DNA of 64,000 nt from an uncultured Aquimarina sp. (GTDB taxonomy: Bacteria > Bacteroidota > Bacteroidia > Flavobacteriales > Flavobacteriaceae): contig CANMKX010000016.1 in NCBI GenBank assembly GCA_947498595.1, forward strand, positions 1-64,000. Direction: 5' to 3'. Position 1 is the stretch's first letter. The number at the start of each line of letters is the position of its first letter. Position numbers and translations under genes: made by a program. This document shows positions 52,378 through 62,037 of the stretch, piece by piece. Under the pieces are notes generated by a model, which saw only the letters and a program-made list of their open reading frames with translations, did no database searches and was not told the DNA's origin.

Positions 52378-52482
52378 GCTTTAATTAAGCTGAAAAAACA
52401 TCCTTCGATTTTATTGTTTATTTATGTGCTCATTAGTTTTTTTGATAGTATAAAAAAACGATGAGTCCTTATTATTTTAGTT

Positions 52483-52977
52483 GTGAAAAAAATCCTTTTA
52501 CTGAGTGATACTCATAGTTATATTGATGATCGAATTCTACATTATGTTAAAGATGCTGATGAGGTTTGGCATGCTGGAGATATCGGTGACTTAAGTGTTA
52601 CTGATGCTATTCAATCCATAAAACCATTACGAGCTGTATATGGGAATATTGATGATCACGTAGCTAGAGCTTCTTTTCCTTTACATCAACGTTTTATCTG
52701 TGAAGGAGTTTCTGTATGGATTACTCATATAGGTGGTTATCCTCCTAAATATAATGTAAATACTAGAGAGGAAATTAAAACCAATCCTCCTAAATTATTT
52801 ATTTGTGGTCACTCTCATATACTTAAAGTTATTCCTGATCCTAAATTAGGTCTTATACACATGAACCCTGGTGCAGCCGGAACGCATGGTTTTCATAAAG
52901 TACGCACAATGCTTCGTTTTACTCTAGATAAGGGAAAGATTGAAAACCTTGAGGTCATTGAATTAGGAAAAAAATAA
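52483..52977 (+). CDS. YfcE/MJ0936-type metallophosphoesterase
   Basis: A 164-residue phosphoesterase. Metal-binding motifs are SDTHSY near 8, HAGDIGD near 30, GNIDDH near 54, and GGY and CGHSHI in the C-terminal half. This is the small calcineurin-like YfcE/MJ0936 group, usually phosphodiesterases acting on small substrates. The start codon is a GTG. It converges with the SAM decarboxylase-like gene, 3 bases apart. Confidence 0.88.
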   Translation: MKKILLLSDTHSYIDDRILHYVKDADEVWHAGDIGDLSVTDAIQSIKPLRAVYGNIDDHVARASFPLHQRFICEGVSVWITHIGGYPPKYNVNTREEIKTNPPKLFICGHSHILKVIPDPKLGLIHMNPGAAGTHGFHKVRTMLRFTLDKGKIENLEVIELGKK

Positions 52978-52980
52978 TTT

Positions 52981-53268
52981 CTATTTCTCCTTAAATTTTT
53001 CAAGTTTTGATTCGTTACAACTACTTAGCTCTATATATGACTTCTTTGATTCTGGAAATGTATGTATTGCTAAGTGGCTTTCTGCTAACAGCCAAAAGCA
53101 AGTATATCCTTTTACTGGAAAATGATACTCATCAAATTTCACTATTGTAAAACCTGCCTCAATAAGTCTTTTTTCATAAACTTCCTTAAGTATTTCTGGA
53201 GTTGTTTCTAGTACCCATTCTTGATGATTATAAATATTCGCTAAAACAATCTTTTCTTCAACTTTCAT
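52981..53268 (-). CDS. Short S-adenosylmethionine decarboxylase-like protein
   Basis: A 95-residue protein of the SpeD family. The LLAESHLAIHTFPE motif at about 59-72 holds the processing Ser that becomes the pyruvoyl group and the catalytic His; a Cys follows in ELSSCNES near 82. It is shorter than typical SpeD. It decarboxylates SAM to make the aminopropyl donor for polyamines. It follows the membrane spermidine-synthase-like gene on the same strand, which supports this pathway. Confidence 0.85.
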   Translation of the reverse strand: MKVEEKIVLANIYNHQEWVLETTPEILKEVYEKRLIEAGFTIVKFDEYHFPVKGYTCFWLLAESHLAIHTFPESKKSYIELSSCNESKLEKFKEK

Positions 53269-53283
53269 AATTCCCTTCTTTTC

Positions 53284-54858
53284 TTAATAAATATCCCAAT
53301 TCCCCTTTAAATAGTATTTGTAAAGTACTGGATCGTGAATTCTATTGACTTTGACAGAATCTTTCTTTTCTTGAAAAAATTCTTGTTTTCCAAATGACGT
53401 AATCAATTGCATTGCTTCATTATTGATCCACTTAGTTGACACCTTTGTAAATGTTAAAGATTGTAACTTTTCTTTTAATTGATGTGATGTCATAGTGTTA
53501 TTTTTCACTCCCAAAATCCATCCCCATTCTCCCATAGATAAAACTTGATTATGCATTGGAGTTGTTACAAAATTTGCAGATTCCATTGTTTTATTAATGC
53601 ATTGATATGCCTTTGTAGCAAAATAAGGACTTCCTGCTTGCGTAACCAAAATGCCATTAGGTCTTAATTTACGGTTACAAATTGTGTAAAATTCATGACT
53701 GTATAACCTCCCTAACTCTATGCTTCTAGGATCTGGTAAATCTATAATAATGACATCATAAAATGTTCCTTGTTGTTTTTCTAAAAAAGTATATGCATCT
53801 TGGTTATAGATTTTAACCTTTTTATTAAAAAAAGAACCTTCATTTATTTCTTTTAGCACCGAATTTTCTTTTGCCAATCTTGTCATTTCCGGATCTAAGT
53901 CTACTAAATCTATTTGCTCTATCTCTTTATACTTTAAGAGTTCTCTTGCAGCGCAACCATCTCCTCCTCCCAATATCAAGATATTTTTTGCATGCGGATA
54001 TAACCCTAACGCTGGATGAATCAAAGGTTCGTGATACATTTCTTCATCTATTGAACAAAATTGCAAATTTCCATTAAGGTATAACCAATGTTGATCTTTC
54101 CACTCTGTTAGTACTATTTTCTGATATTTCGTTTGCTTTGAATAAACAACTTTATCTTTATATTTCTTTTGTTCTCCCCACAACACTACTGGTTTGGTAT
54201 AAGCTAATCCTATACCTAAAAGAAGTACTGTAGAAATTATAATTGCTCTAACTCTTTTTCCTTGAGATGGTTTTAGTTTACTATACAGCATATATGTTAC
54301 TATAATAGCAACACCTAAGTTTACAAATCCTAATACAAAAGGTGTGTATGTAAGCCCTAATAATGGTAATCCTATAAATCCAAAAAAAACTCCCCCTAAT
54401 AAACTTCCGTAATAATCTTTTTCTAAGACAGAAGATATATTTGTTTTTAAATCTTCGTATTCTTCATTAATCCGAACAACTATAGGAATTTCTAATCCAA
54501 TTAACAATCCAATAGTAACACATAGAAGATAAATAACCAGTTCATAGTAAAAAGAAACGGCTGCCAAGGTATAGACTATCATAGATGAAAAAGAGACAAC
54601 TATTGACAAAATCACCTCTAGCCATAAAAATTTAGCAATCAAGTTACCTGAAGCCTTTTTACTTAATCTTGCTCCAATTCCCATAAAAAACAGCATCAGT
54701 GAAACAATCATTGTCCACTGGAATACTGAATTCCCTATAAAGTATGTTGCCAATGTTGACAATACATATTCTGCTACAATCCCCGCAAATCCAGTTGCAA
54801 AAATTGCTATTTTAAGAATATTTGAATTTCGTTTTAAATGTTTTTTTATAGTGCCCAT
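53284..54858 (-). CDS. Membrane-bound spermidine synthase-like protein
   Basis: A 524-residue protein. The first 220 residues contain six or seven membrane helices (IAIFATGFAGIVAEYVLS start). The rest is an aminopropyltransferase: ILILGGGDGCAARELLKY near 290 binds SAM, then IDLVDLDPEM and IIIDLPDPRSIELGRLYSHE, and a GILVTQAGSP strand. It probably transfers an aminopropyl group to a polyamine or an unknown acceptor at the membrane. It overlaps the DUF350 gene by 13 bases and is followed by the SpeD-like gene. Confidence 0.88.
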   Translation of the reverse strand: MGTIKKHLKRNSNILKIAIFATGFAGIVAEYVLSTLATYFIGNSVFQWTMIVSLMLFFMGIGARLSKKASGNLIAKFLWLEVILSIVVSFSSMIVYTLAAVSFYYELVIYLLCVTIGLLIGLEIPIVVRINEEYEDLKTNISSVLEKDYYGSLLGGVFFGFIGLPLLGLTYTPFVLGFVNLGVAIIVTYMLYSKLKPSQGKRVRAIIISTVLLLGIGLAYTKPVVLWGEQKKYKDKVVYSKQTKYQKIVLTEWKDQHWLYLNGNLQFCSIDEEMYHEPLIHPALGLYPHAKNILILGGGDGCAARELLKYKEIEQIDLVDLDPEMTRLAKENSVLKEINEGSFFNKKVKIYNQDAYTFLEKQQGTFYDVIIIDLPDPRSIELGRLYSHEFYTICNRKLRPNGILVTQAGSPYFATKAYQCINKTMESANFVTTPMHNQVLSMGEWGWILGVKNNTMTSHQLKEKLQSLTFTKVSTKWINNEAMQLITSFGKQEFFQEKKDSVKVNRIHDPVLYKYYLKGNWDIY

Positions 54859-55727
54859 GTAATTAATACAGCTGATCCTATATATGCAAAAGCTTCTATT
54901 AATGCTGCTCCTACATTTGGTTTTTCTTGATGTGCTATTTCATCTGTTAATCGTTGTCCTGGTAATAATATTTTGTCTGCTATAACACGCATTACTGGTA
55001 ACATTAATAATCCTAAAACGACTTCTACTCCAATTTCGACTAAAGTTGTGACCCAATTTTCAAAATCTCCTAATAAAGCATTCATAACAACAATTGAAAT
55101 AGCAACCATAGCTCCTGCCATTGCAACACCAGCTGCCACATTATCTTTCTCTATTTCTGCATGAATATCATATCCTATAAACTTTGCATATAATCTAGAG
55201 GTAATCATCATAATTATCATTCCTATAAACCAATAACCTATCGCTGTAATAGTACCATGAATATATCCACCTCCACTTTCTCCTGTAATTGCTCCAAATA
55301 AGATCAATCCAGTAGCAATATAGGCACTACCTTCAATAACTCCTGTACCTACATTTTCATCTGTTATAATTTCCTTCTTAATGTCAAAAGCATCTGTTAT
55401 AAATCTATTAACAATCCACACTGATATATTTAATAATAGCATTCCTAAGACACTATAATACCCTATCGCTATCAAATCTTCTATCCATGACAGGCTTTCT
55501 CCTACAATAGCGGCACCTATTACAATCAGTAGTCCTGCAAAATAGCCTGTATAGGTAAAAGAAAAGGCTAAATTATCTTTCTCAACAAGTTCATAATTCA
55601 CTTGTATTTTTTTGTGAATCATTTGATAAGTTAACTTCCCTATTGAAAAAACAATAATCGCCAATAAAATATAACTCAATGATTTCAATAATTCCATCCA
55701 ATGAAAATAATCTTCTACAAACTCCAT
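54846..55727 (-). CDS. DUF350 integral membrane protein
   Basis: A 293-residue protein with about eight membrane helices, arranged as tandem DUF350 units (YTGYFAGLLIVIGAAIVGES, later VAAGVAMAGAMVAISIVVMN). DUF350 proteins are paired with spermidine-synthase-like and stress-linked genes in many bacteria. Here it lies between a putative lipoprotein and the membrane spermidine synthase, overlapping the latter by 13 bases. Confidence 0.85.
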   Translation of the reverse strand: MEFVEDYFHWMELLKSLSYILLAIIVFSIGKLTYQMIHKKIQVNYELVEKDNLAFSFTYTGYFAGLLIVIGAAIVGESLSWIEDLIAIGYYSVLGMLLLNISVWIVNRFITDAFDIKKEIITDENVGTGVIEGSAYIATGLILFGAITGESGGGYIHGTITAIGYWFIGMIIMMITSRLYAKFIGYDIHAEIEKDNVAAGVAMAGAMVAISIVVMNALLGDFENWVTTLVEIGVEVVLGLLMLPVMRVIADKILLPGQRLTDEIAHQEKPNVGAALIEAFAYIGSAVLITWAL

Positions 55728-55742
55728 GTATTTTTTTATTTA

Positions 55743-56576
55743 TTATTTACCAAATCCTCCACCTCTAGATCTTGATGATGATCTAGAATAACGTGAACTA
55801 TTTCTTTTTGTTTTTGAATATTGTGACCCTGATTTATATTTTCTGCTAGCACTAGAAGCTGCACTTCGTTTTACATTACTTCTAACCCTTTGTTTAAAAG
55901 TACTCGATTTGCTATTCCATCTAGAAGATGCAGATGATTTTGCTGTTGTAGATGAAGTTCCATATTTAGAATTCCCAGATCCGTAATAATTTTGCTTTCC
56001 TCTATAATTTCTATCATAATTACGATAGTCATTTCTATTATATCGATACGATGATCCATAAAATAAATCACTCATGAATCTATATTGTCCATAAAACACC
56101 CAAAAAGAGCTTCCGTTAGAATGCGTTTGCCATCTTCCATATCGATCGTTTCCTACATATTTATCATATCCAGCAGGTGTTGCTTTTTTATCCAAAACAC
56201 CATTTTTCTTCGATAAAATTGTCATCCCTAAATTATCAACATGTTTCTCAAAAAACACATCGCTAACTTTTAACCAATCGGTATTTTCTACAACAACATC
56301 TTGAGCTTTTCGAGAAGCATCATTTAATTGTGTAGAATCAACCTTAATTTGTGGTTTTTCAATTAAAATTCTGTATTTATGAAAATATGCTTTTTCAGAC
56401 TCATTGTAATCCATATCTGCTAGGATTACACTATAATTAGGTTCGTTAATATATTTCGTAATTATTTGATCTAAAGGTGTTTTTTGATATGTTCTTTTCC
56501 TATCTGTTCCACAGGAATTAAACAATAACATCATTAATATCACATTACATAATAATATAATTTTCTTATGCATCAT
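55743..56576 (-). CDS. Ser/Arg/Tyr-rich lipoprotein of the polyamine-linked module
   Basis: A 277-residue protein with a lipoprotein signal (IILLCNVILMMLLFNSCG, Cys at about 22). The middle is globular; the C-terminal 110 residues are extremely rich in Ser, Tyr, Arg, Asn and Gly and end in SRGGGFGK. It resembles, in layout, DUF4247-type lipoproteins that accompany DUF350 and DUF4178 genes, although I cannot prove homology. It overlaps the DUF4178 gene by one base and precedes DUF350. Confidence 0.75.
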   Translation of the reverse strand: MMHKKIILLCNVILMMLLFNSCGTDRKRTYQKTPLDQIITKYINEPNYSVILADMDYNESEKAYFHKYRILIEKPQIKVDSTQLNDASRKAQDVVVENTDWLKVSDVFFEKHVDNLGMTILSKKNGVLDKKATPAGYDKYVGNDRYGRWQTHSNGSSFWVFYGQYRFMSDLFYGSSYRYNRNDYRNYDRNYRGKQNYYGSGNSKYGTSSTTAKSSASSRWNSKSSTFKQRVRSNVKRSAASSASRKYKSGSQYSKTKRNSSRYSRSSSRSRGGGFGK

Positions 56577-57121
56577 TAACTTTTTTGCGGTAAAATGTTA
56601 CTTATTTTATACTCTTTAATATATTCTCCAATCGTTGCCTCAAAATCATCTTCTCCTGATTGCTCTATATTGATCAGTTTTACCTCAGATTCATCAAGGT
56701 AAGTCCAATTAATAATTTCTTCCCAATTATCTGTTGCTACATTTCTTACATATCCAGCATCCTCAGCATCTCTATAATACAAGGTTCCTTCAAACATAAT
56801 TTTCTTTGGTGGTTTACCTGTATCATTAACCGTATCTGGTATGTCTGCATCTAATTTTCGGATGCTAATTTTCTTTGTTATGGCTATTTCTAATTCATCA
56901 TCCTCTTCTACACTCAAGTATTTGCTTTCTTTTCCGTTAGAAATCAAAAATTCTCTACTAAAAAAATTATTTCCCCAATCATATTCAAACATTTTTTTCA
57001 CAATCCATGTTTCCAAATCATATTCTAAAATATAATTTTCTTCTATATCAGTTACTCGAATATTTGTTACATCATAGTGCGGCTCTTCTTCTTTCTTTTT
57101 AAAAAAATCAAATAATCCCAT
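56576..57121 (-). CDS. DUF4178 protein
   Basis: A 181-residue protein starting MGLFDFFKKKEE, with the DUF4178 repeat-like pattern: DVTNIRVTDIEENYILEYDL, then ETWIVKKMFEYDWG and a KYLSVEEDDELEI strand. Soluble and acidic. It is the first gene of a minus-strand group with the Ser-rich lipoprotein, DUF350, spermidine-synthase-like and SpeD-like genes, a conserved association of unknown purpose. Confidence 0.8.
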   Translation of the reverse strand: MGLFDFFKKKEEEPHYDVTNIRVTDIEENYILEYDLETWIVKKMFEYDWGNNFFSREFLISNGKESKYLSVEEDDELEIAITKKISIRKLDADIPDTVNDTGKPPKKIMFEGTLYYRDAEDAGYVRNVATDNWEEIINWTYLDESEVKLINIEQSGEDDFEATIGEYIKEYKISNILPQKS

Positions 57122-57183
57122 ATTTCTTTTTCTTTACTTATTGGTAGTTTAATTTTTCTTTTTGTTACAATGCTTATAATAAA

Positions 57184-57215
57184 AAAAATCCGAAGCTGGC
57201 AGGCTTCGGATTTTT
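57184..57215 (-). terminator. Terminator after DUF4293 gene
   Basis: A 13-base-pair stem (AAAAATCCGAAGC with its complement, 6-base loop) with A/T-runs on both sides. On the minus strand it follows the DUF4293 gene and precedes the DUF4178 gene. Confidence 0.88.
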
Positions 57216-57240
57216 ACGCACTAATACTAAGATTTTAGGT

Positions 57241-57648
57241 TTATCGCAATCGATCTACAGATTTTACAAGTTCCTCATCCTTTTTGATGGCTCTATTGGC
57301 CAACACTAATAAAACGATAGAAATAACTGGAATAAGTTTCTCAATACCTTTCTCAGAAACAGAAGTTTCTCCAGATATAGTTAGAGACCAATAGACAAAT
57401 ACTCCTAGTAAAATAAAGTTTAATATTATATTAAGTCGCCCCAATACAAATTGAAGCTTTCTATTTTTAAACATAAAAATTGTTACCAAAGATAACAGAG
57501 CCGAAAATATAAATAATATTGTTACTAACAAATTATCTTTACCAAATTCTTCAGAAAATTTTAAATATTCATTATTCAATATGAATGGTAAAATACCTGA
57601 AATAAGTATTACTAATAATAGGTATATAGATTGTATTCTTTGCAACAT
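57241..57648 (-). CDS. DUF4293 membrane protein
   Basis: A 135-residue protein with four membrane helices. The N-terminus MLQRIQSIYLLLVILISGIL is characteristic of DUF4293, which in Bacteroidota is regularly encoded divergently from rho, as here. Function unknown. It has a TATTTTTG -7 element 32 bases upstream and a strong terminator. Confidence 0.85.
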   Translation of the reverse strand: MLQRIQSIYLLLVILISGILPFILNNEYLKFSEEFGKDNLLVTILFIFSALLSLVTIFMFKNRKLQFVLGRLNIILNFILLGVFVYWSLTISGETSVSEKGIEKLIPVISIVLLVLANRAIKKDEELVKSVDRLR

Positions 57649-57679
57649 TTTGTTTTATTACTTTTTTAAACTCTTGGCA

Positions 57680-57687
57680 CAAAAATA
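57680..57687 (-). promoter_or_regulatory. Bacteroidota -7 promoter element of DUF4293 gene
   Basis: TATTTTTG on the minus strand matches TAnnTTTG exactly, 32 bases before the start. Confidence 0.5.
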
Positions 57688-57853
57688 ATAGTTTCTTTTT
57701 ATTATTAACCTTAAAAAATTAAAAATAAAGTTGTATACTTGCAGTACAAATTCATAACCTATTCAAAATAGGACATTTACCTCTAATCAAATTTCACTTT
57801 TAAAGAATTCTTCTTTAAATATCAATACCCAACGTAAATTTATAACAAATTAA

Positions 57854-59587
57854 ATGTTAGAAATATCAGAATTAAAAGCAAAAAAATTACCTGAATTACA
57901 GGAAATTGCGAAAGCACTTAAAGTTCCTAAATTTAGGACAATGAAAAAGCTAGATTTAGTATACCAAATACTTGACTATCAAGCTTCAAATCCTGCAAAA
58001 ATTAAAGAAGTAATTATCGAAGAGCCTTCAGAAACTGCACCAAAAGAGAAAGCTCCTAGACCAAAACGTCAACGTACCAAAAAAGTTGAAAGTATTACTC
58101 CTGTTAAAAAGGCTTCTGCAAAAGATATTTCTACAGACACAAATACTCCTCCTCCTGTAAAAAACGAAAAGAAAGTTTCAACTACAGAAGAAAAAAAGGA
58201 AGAGAAAAAGAATGTTCCTGAAACAAAACCTCAGCAAAGAAAGGCTAATACTCCCGATACAACTACAGAAAATCAAAAAGTAGATAGTCCAAAAGAGGAA
58301 AACAGAGAACATAAAAAACCGCCTACTAGAAACGATAAAAAAGATAACCGTCACAGAAACGACAAGCAGTCTTCAAATAACAAGAATCGTTCAAATAATA
58401 AACGCGACAACAACCATAGAGATACTGGCAATAAAGATAACAGAAATCGATATAAAGAGCCAGATTTTGAATTTGATGCTATCATCCAAAGTGAAGGTGT
58501 TTTAGATATCATGCAAGATGGATACGGTTTTTTAAGATCAAGCGATTATAATTACCTTTCTTCTCCTGATGATATTTATGTTTCTCAATCTCAAATTCGA
58601 TTATTTGGATTAAAGACTGGAGACACAGTATTAGGTCAAGTAAGACCCCCTAAAGAAGGTGAAAAATATTTCCCTTTAATTAAGGTAAACAAAATTAATG
58701 GTTTAGACCCACAGGTAGTTCGTGATCGAGTATCATTTGAGCATTTAACACCATTATTCCCTGAAGAAAAATTTAATCTTGCTGAAAAACAAAGTACTAT
58801 ATCAACAAGAATTATAGATTTATTTTCTCCTATAGGTAAAGGACAACGTGGTATGATCGTTGCGCAACCTAAAACTGGTAAAACAATGTTACTTAAAGAT
58901 GTTGCCAATGCTATTGCTGCAAATCATCCTGAAGTATATCAAATGATTTTACTTATAGACGAACGTCCTGAAGAAGTTACTGATATGCAGCGTAACGTAA
59001 AAGGTGAAGTAATTGCTTCTACATTTGATAAAGAAGCTCACGAGCACGTTAAAGTTGCTAACATTGTTTTAGAAAAAGCTAAGAGATTAGTTGAATGTGG
59101 TCATGATGTTGTGATTCTTTTAGATTCTATTACACGTTTGGCTAGAGCATATAACACTGTACAACCTGCTAGTGGAAAAATATTAAGTGGGGGTGTTGAT
59201 GCCAATGCTTTACACAAACCTAAACGTTTCTTTGGAGCCGCAAGAAACATAGAAGGAGGAGGATCCTTATCAATTATAGCAACTGCTTTAACTGAAACTG
59301 GTTCTAAAATGGATGAAGTTATTTTTGAAGAATTCAAAGGTACTGGTAACATGGAACTACAATTGGATAGACGTATTTCTAATAGGCGAATATTCCCTGC
59401 TATAGATTTAATTTCAAGTAGTACTCGTAGAGATGATATACTATTAGATGACACTACAATACAACGTATGTGGATTATGCGTAAATATCTAGCAGATATG
59501 AACCCAGTTGAAGCAATGGAATTTGTAAATGAAAGATTTAAGCAAACACGTAACAATGAAGAGTTTTTGATCTCCATGAACGGTTAG
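57854..59587 (+). CDS. rho: Transcription termination factor Rho
   Basis: A 577-residue Rho. Residues 1-45 form the SAP-like Rho N-terminal domain; about 50-205 is a Lys/Asn/Pro/Glu-rich disordered insert with [16 protein letters not shown] runs; the RNA-binding cold-shock domain follows ([20 protein letters not shown]), then the ATPase with Walker A AQPKTGKT near 338, [16 protein letters not shown] and the [20 protein letters not shown] loop. The long charged insert is typical of Bacteroidota. A promoter resembling TATACTTG lies near 57735. Confidence 0.96.
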   Translation: MLEISELKAKKLPELQEIAKALKVPKFRTMKKLDLVYQILDYQASNPAKIKEVIIEEPSETAPKEKAPRPKRQRTKKVESITPVKKASAKDISTDTNTPPPVKNEKKVSTTEEKKEEKKNVPETKPQQRKANTPDTTTENQKVDSPKEENREHKKPPTRNDKKDNRHRNDKQSSNNKNRSNNKRDNNHRDTGNKDNRNRYKEPDFEFDAIIQSEGVLDIMQDGYGFLRSSDYNYLSSPDDIYVSQSQIRLFGLKTGDTVLGQVRPPKEGEKYFPLIKVNKINGLDPQVVRDRVSFEHLTPLFPEEKFNLAEKQSTISTRIIDLFSPIGKGQRGMIVAQPKTGKTMLLKDVANAIAANHPEVYQMILLIDERPEEVTDMQRNVKGEVIASTFDKEAHEHVKVANIVLEKAKRLVECGHDVVILLDSITRLARAYNTVQPASGKILSGGVDANALHKPKRFFGAARNIEGGGSLSIIATALTETGSKMDEVIFEEFKGTGNMELQLDRRISNRRIFPAIDLISSSTRRDDILLDDTTIQRMWIMRKYLADMNPVEAMEFVNERFKQTRNNEEFLISMNG

Positions 59588-59611
59588 TTTTATTTAAATA
59601 CAATATTATAT

Positions 59612-59649
59612 AAGAGTTTTTAGGGAATCCTAAAGGCTCTTTTTTTTTG
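59612..59649 (+). terminator. Terminator of rho
   Basis: An imperfect stem (AAGAGTTTTTAGG with CCTAAAGGCTCTT) around a 4-base loop is followed by a run of nine T. Confidence 0.8.
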
Positions 59650-59711
59650 TATAAAGAAATAATTATTGAAAGGATAAACTAATAAATAAGACTTATTAAA
59701 AAAACAATCCT

Positions 59712-60389
59712 ATGAAAATCTTATTTAGTATAATTTTTAGTTTAGCCATCGTTACAGTTGGTTGTAGCGATTCAAAAAAATCAACAAGACAACTAAAATT
59801 AGAAGCAGCTCAAAAGTTACCTCCAATTCAAACCAATACTCTTAATGGATTAGAAAGAGCTTATGTAGCAAGTGGATGTTTTTGGTGTGTTGAAGCAATT
59901 TACGACAGTGTAAAAGGTGTAAAAGAAGTAATTTCTGGTTATGCAGGTGGACATACTGATAATCCTACATATGAACAAAGTAACACAGGCCAAACAGGGC
60001 ACGCTGAAGCTGTTGAAATACTTTATGATCCAAAGGTAGTCTCCTTCGAATCTCTTATTGATGTTTATTTTGGTTCACAGAACCCTACTCAAGTAAATGG
60101 ACAAGGCCCTGATAGAGGTTCTCAATATAGATCTATTCTTTTTTATCAAAATCAACAACAGAAAGATATTATTTTAAAAAAGAAAAAAGCTTTAGCTAAA
60201 AAAATAGGTTCAAAAATAGCTGCTGAGGTTCTTCCTTTTCAAAAATTCTGGATAGCCGAAGCATATCATCAGGATTATGAAAAGAACCATCCTTATAATA
60301 GATATATACAAGGGGTATCTATTCCAAGGTTAAATCGTTTCAAGAGCAAATTTCCTCAACTATTAAAAACAAATAAAACTACACATTAA
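59712..60389 (+). CDS. msrA: Peptide-methionine (S)-S-oxide reductase, exported
   Basis: A 225-residue MsrA with a lipoprotein-like N-terminus (IIFSLAIVTVGCSDSKKS). The catalytic GCFWCVEAIYDSVKGVKEV lies at about 55, followed by SGYAGGHTDNPTYEQ, and EAYHQDYEKNHPY toward the end. The enzyme reduces methionine S-sulfoxide in proteins; the lipid anchor suggests work in the envelope. Confidence 0.93.
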   Translation: MKILFSIIFSLAIVTVGCSDSKKSTRQLKLEAAQKLPPIQTNTLNGLERAYVASGCFWCVEAIYDSVKGVKEVISGYAGGHTDNPTYEQSNTGQTGHAEAVEILYDPKVVSFESLIDVYFGSQNPTQVNGQGPDRGSQYRSILFYQNQQQKDIILKKKKALAKKIGSKIAAEVLPFQKFWIAEAYHQDYEKNHPYNRYIQGVSIPRLNRFKSKFPQLLKTNKTTH

Positions 60390-60843
60390 ATAAATGCTAT
60401 ATAGAAATCCTACTATTTCTATATAATAAATAGAGTATTAATTTTACTAAAAAACAATCCTACAAACAATCTCAAGACATATCACAATGTACGGATATAA
60501 CACACAAATATTACGTTAAAATACACAAAAACACTGTTTTATTATTTTTTTTTGTAGATTTTTTTAGACTACTCTTTGTCTATTAAATAATATTACAGTA
60601 CTTTTGTAAGTGAATATAAGTTAGTAGTAATACTGGTATTAAACAACAGCTATAAGTAATTATACTCAAATACTTAAAAAACAAATACTTACATTCAAAA
60701 CGATATTGAAATGTTATTTTATAGCAATGTATTCATTGTTATATAAATAATTATTCGTAGATTTAATTTTAAATAAAGTTTTGACTAAACGGTTCCCCGA
60801 TCTATGTCATAATATGTATTATTAATTGTAAACACAAAAGATT
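60390..60843. other. Gene-free region upstream of SH3 protein gene
   Basis: About 450 AT-rich bases with no coding frame, RNA gene or strong hairpin that I can see. It should contain the msrA transcript end and the promoter of the SH3-domain gene. Confidence 0.5.
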
Positions 60844-61941
60844 ATGAAATCGACTTTTACATTTGCCCTACTAATGGTGATCACGTTTACATCTTCATTT
60901 GCACAAAATGCAGAACGTTACCTTATGTCTAGTCAAAAACTAGAGGTAAGAAGTGGTCCAGGAGCTAACTATAACATTATAGCAGAAGTTCCTCAAGCAA
61001 CTCAAGTTTATGTTCTAAGTTCAGAATATGGTGACTGGAGTACTGTACAATACAAAAACATTAATGGTTTTGTATTAACTAAATTTTTATCTGAAGATAG
61101 CAGAATAGCTGATGCAGATAGAGTAGCTAAAGAAGCGGAAGCAAGAAAAGCTGCTGCTCAAGCTGCAGTTGCAAGAGCTATAGCTAATGCAGAAAGAGCT
61201 AAAAAAGCTGCTGAAGAAGCTGCAAGAAAAGCTATTGCTGAAGTTGAAGCTATCAGACAAAGAGCTGAAGAAAATGCTAAGAGAGCTGAAATCGATGCTG
61301 CTACTGCACAAAGAAATAAAGCGTTAGCTGCTGCTACAATAAACAGTGATATATCTGAAACTGAAAGAGCACTTCAAGAATCTAAGAAAAGAGCTGCTCA
61401 AGGTACTGATGTAGCTGAAGAGTCAACTGCTTCTTACGGCGCTAGTAAAACTGCTGAAACTTATAAAAACTGGGAAAAAGCAACATACAAAACTGGTGTA
61501 GCTCCTAAATCATCAACAGTTAAAGCTAAGTATGACTATAAATTAAATAACTATTTAAAACTAAAAATTGGTAACAATACTGATGTAGTTGTTAAGTTAT
61601 TTAGAATGGATGATAAAAAAGGTGATACTCCTATTAGAGAAGTATTCGTTAATAGCGGAGCAACTCACCACATAAGAAACATCCCTGCTGGAGAGTATTA
61701 TTTAAAAATTGCTTACGGTAAGGATTGGAAAGAAACAACTAAAAATGGTAAAAGACACGGAACGTTTACTAAAAGTGCTTTATACGAAAGAGATGCTGCA
61801 ATCTTAGATTTCACTCCTCAGAAAACTGCTACTGGATTAAACGTACCTTCTTATACATTATCTTTAGATCTAGTATCAAATGGTTCTGGTGGATATGGTA
61901 ATAATGAGGATAACATCTCAGCTGACGATTTTAACAACTAA
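60844..61941 (+). CDS. Secreted SH3-domain protein with Ala-rich coiled coil
   Basis: A 365-residue exported protein. The signal peptide (FTFALLMVITFTSSFAQ) is cut near residue 21. A bacterial SH3 domain follows (LEVRSGPGANYNIIAEVPQA, then YGDWSTVQYKNINGFVLTKF). From about 95 to 200 is a long Ala/Glu/Arg/Lys coiled coil (KAAEEAARKAIAEVEAIRQR). The C-terminal 130 residues are a beta-rich domain. SH3 domains of this type often bind cell-wall or protein ligands; no function is known here. Confidence 0.78.
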   Translation: MKSTFTFALLMVITFTSSFAQNAERYLMSSQKLEVRSGPGANYNIIAEVPQATQVYVLSSEYGDWSTVQYKNINGFVLTKFLSEDSRIADADRVAKEAEARKAAAQAAVARAIANAERAKKAAEEAARKAIAEVEAIRQRAEENAKRAEIDAATAQRNKALAAATINSDISETERALQESKKRAAQGTDVAEESTASYGASKTAETYKNWEKATYKTGVAPKSSTVKAKYDYKLNNYLKLKIGNNTDVVVKLFRMDDKKGDTPIREVFVNSGATHHIRNIPAGEYYLKIAYGKDWKETTKNGKRHGTFTKSALYERDAAILDFTPQKTATGLNVPSYTLSLDLVSNGSGGYGNNEDNISADDFNN

Positions 61942-62007
61942 AATCATTATCGTCCACAAAACAAATCCATTTGGATAGGCTCAAGTAAATGTAAAAGGGA
62001 AATATAT

Positions 62008-62037
62008 AAGCGTTAACAATTAAAATTGTTAACGCTT
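62008..62037 (+). terminator. Terminator of SH3-domain protein gene
   Basis: A perfect 13-base-pair stem (AAGCGTTAACAAT with its complement, 4-base loop) followed by a T-run. Confidence 0.88.

Noticed and set aside
57725-57745. TATACTTG as a firm rho promoter
   Set aside because: It differs from TAnnTTTG at one position and has no -33 partner at the right spacing; mentioned only in the rho entry.
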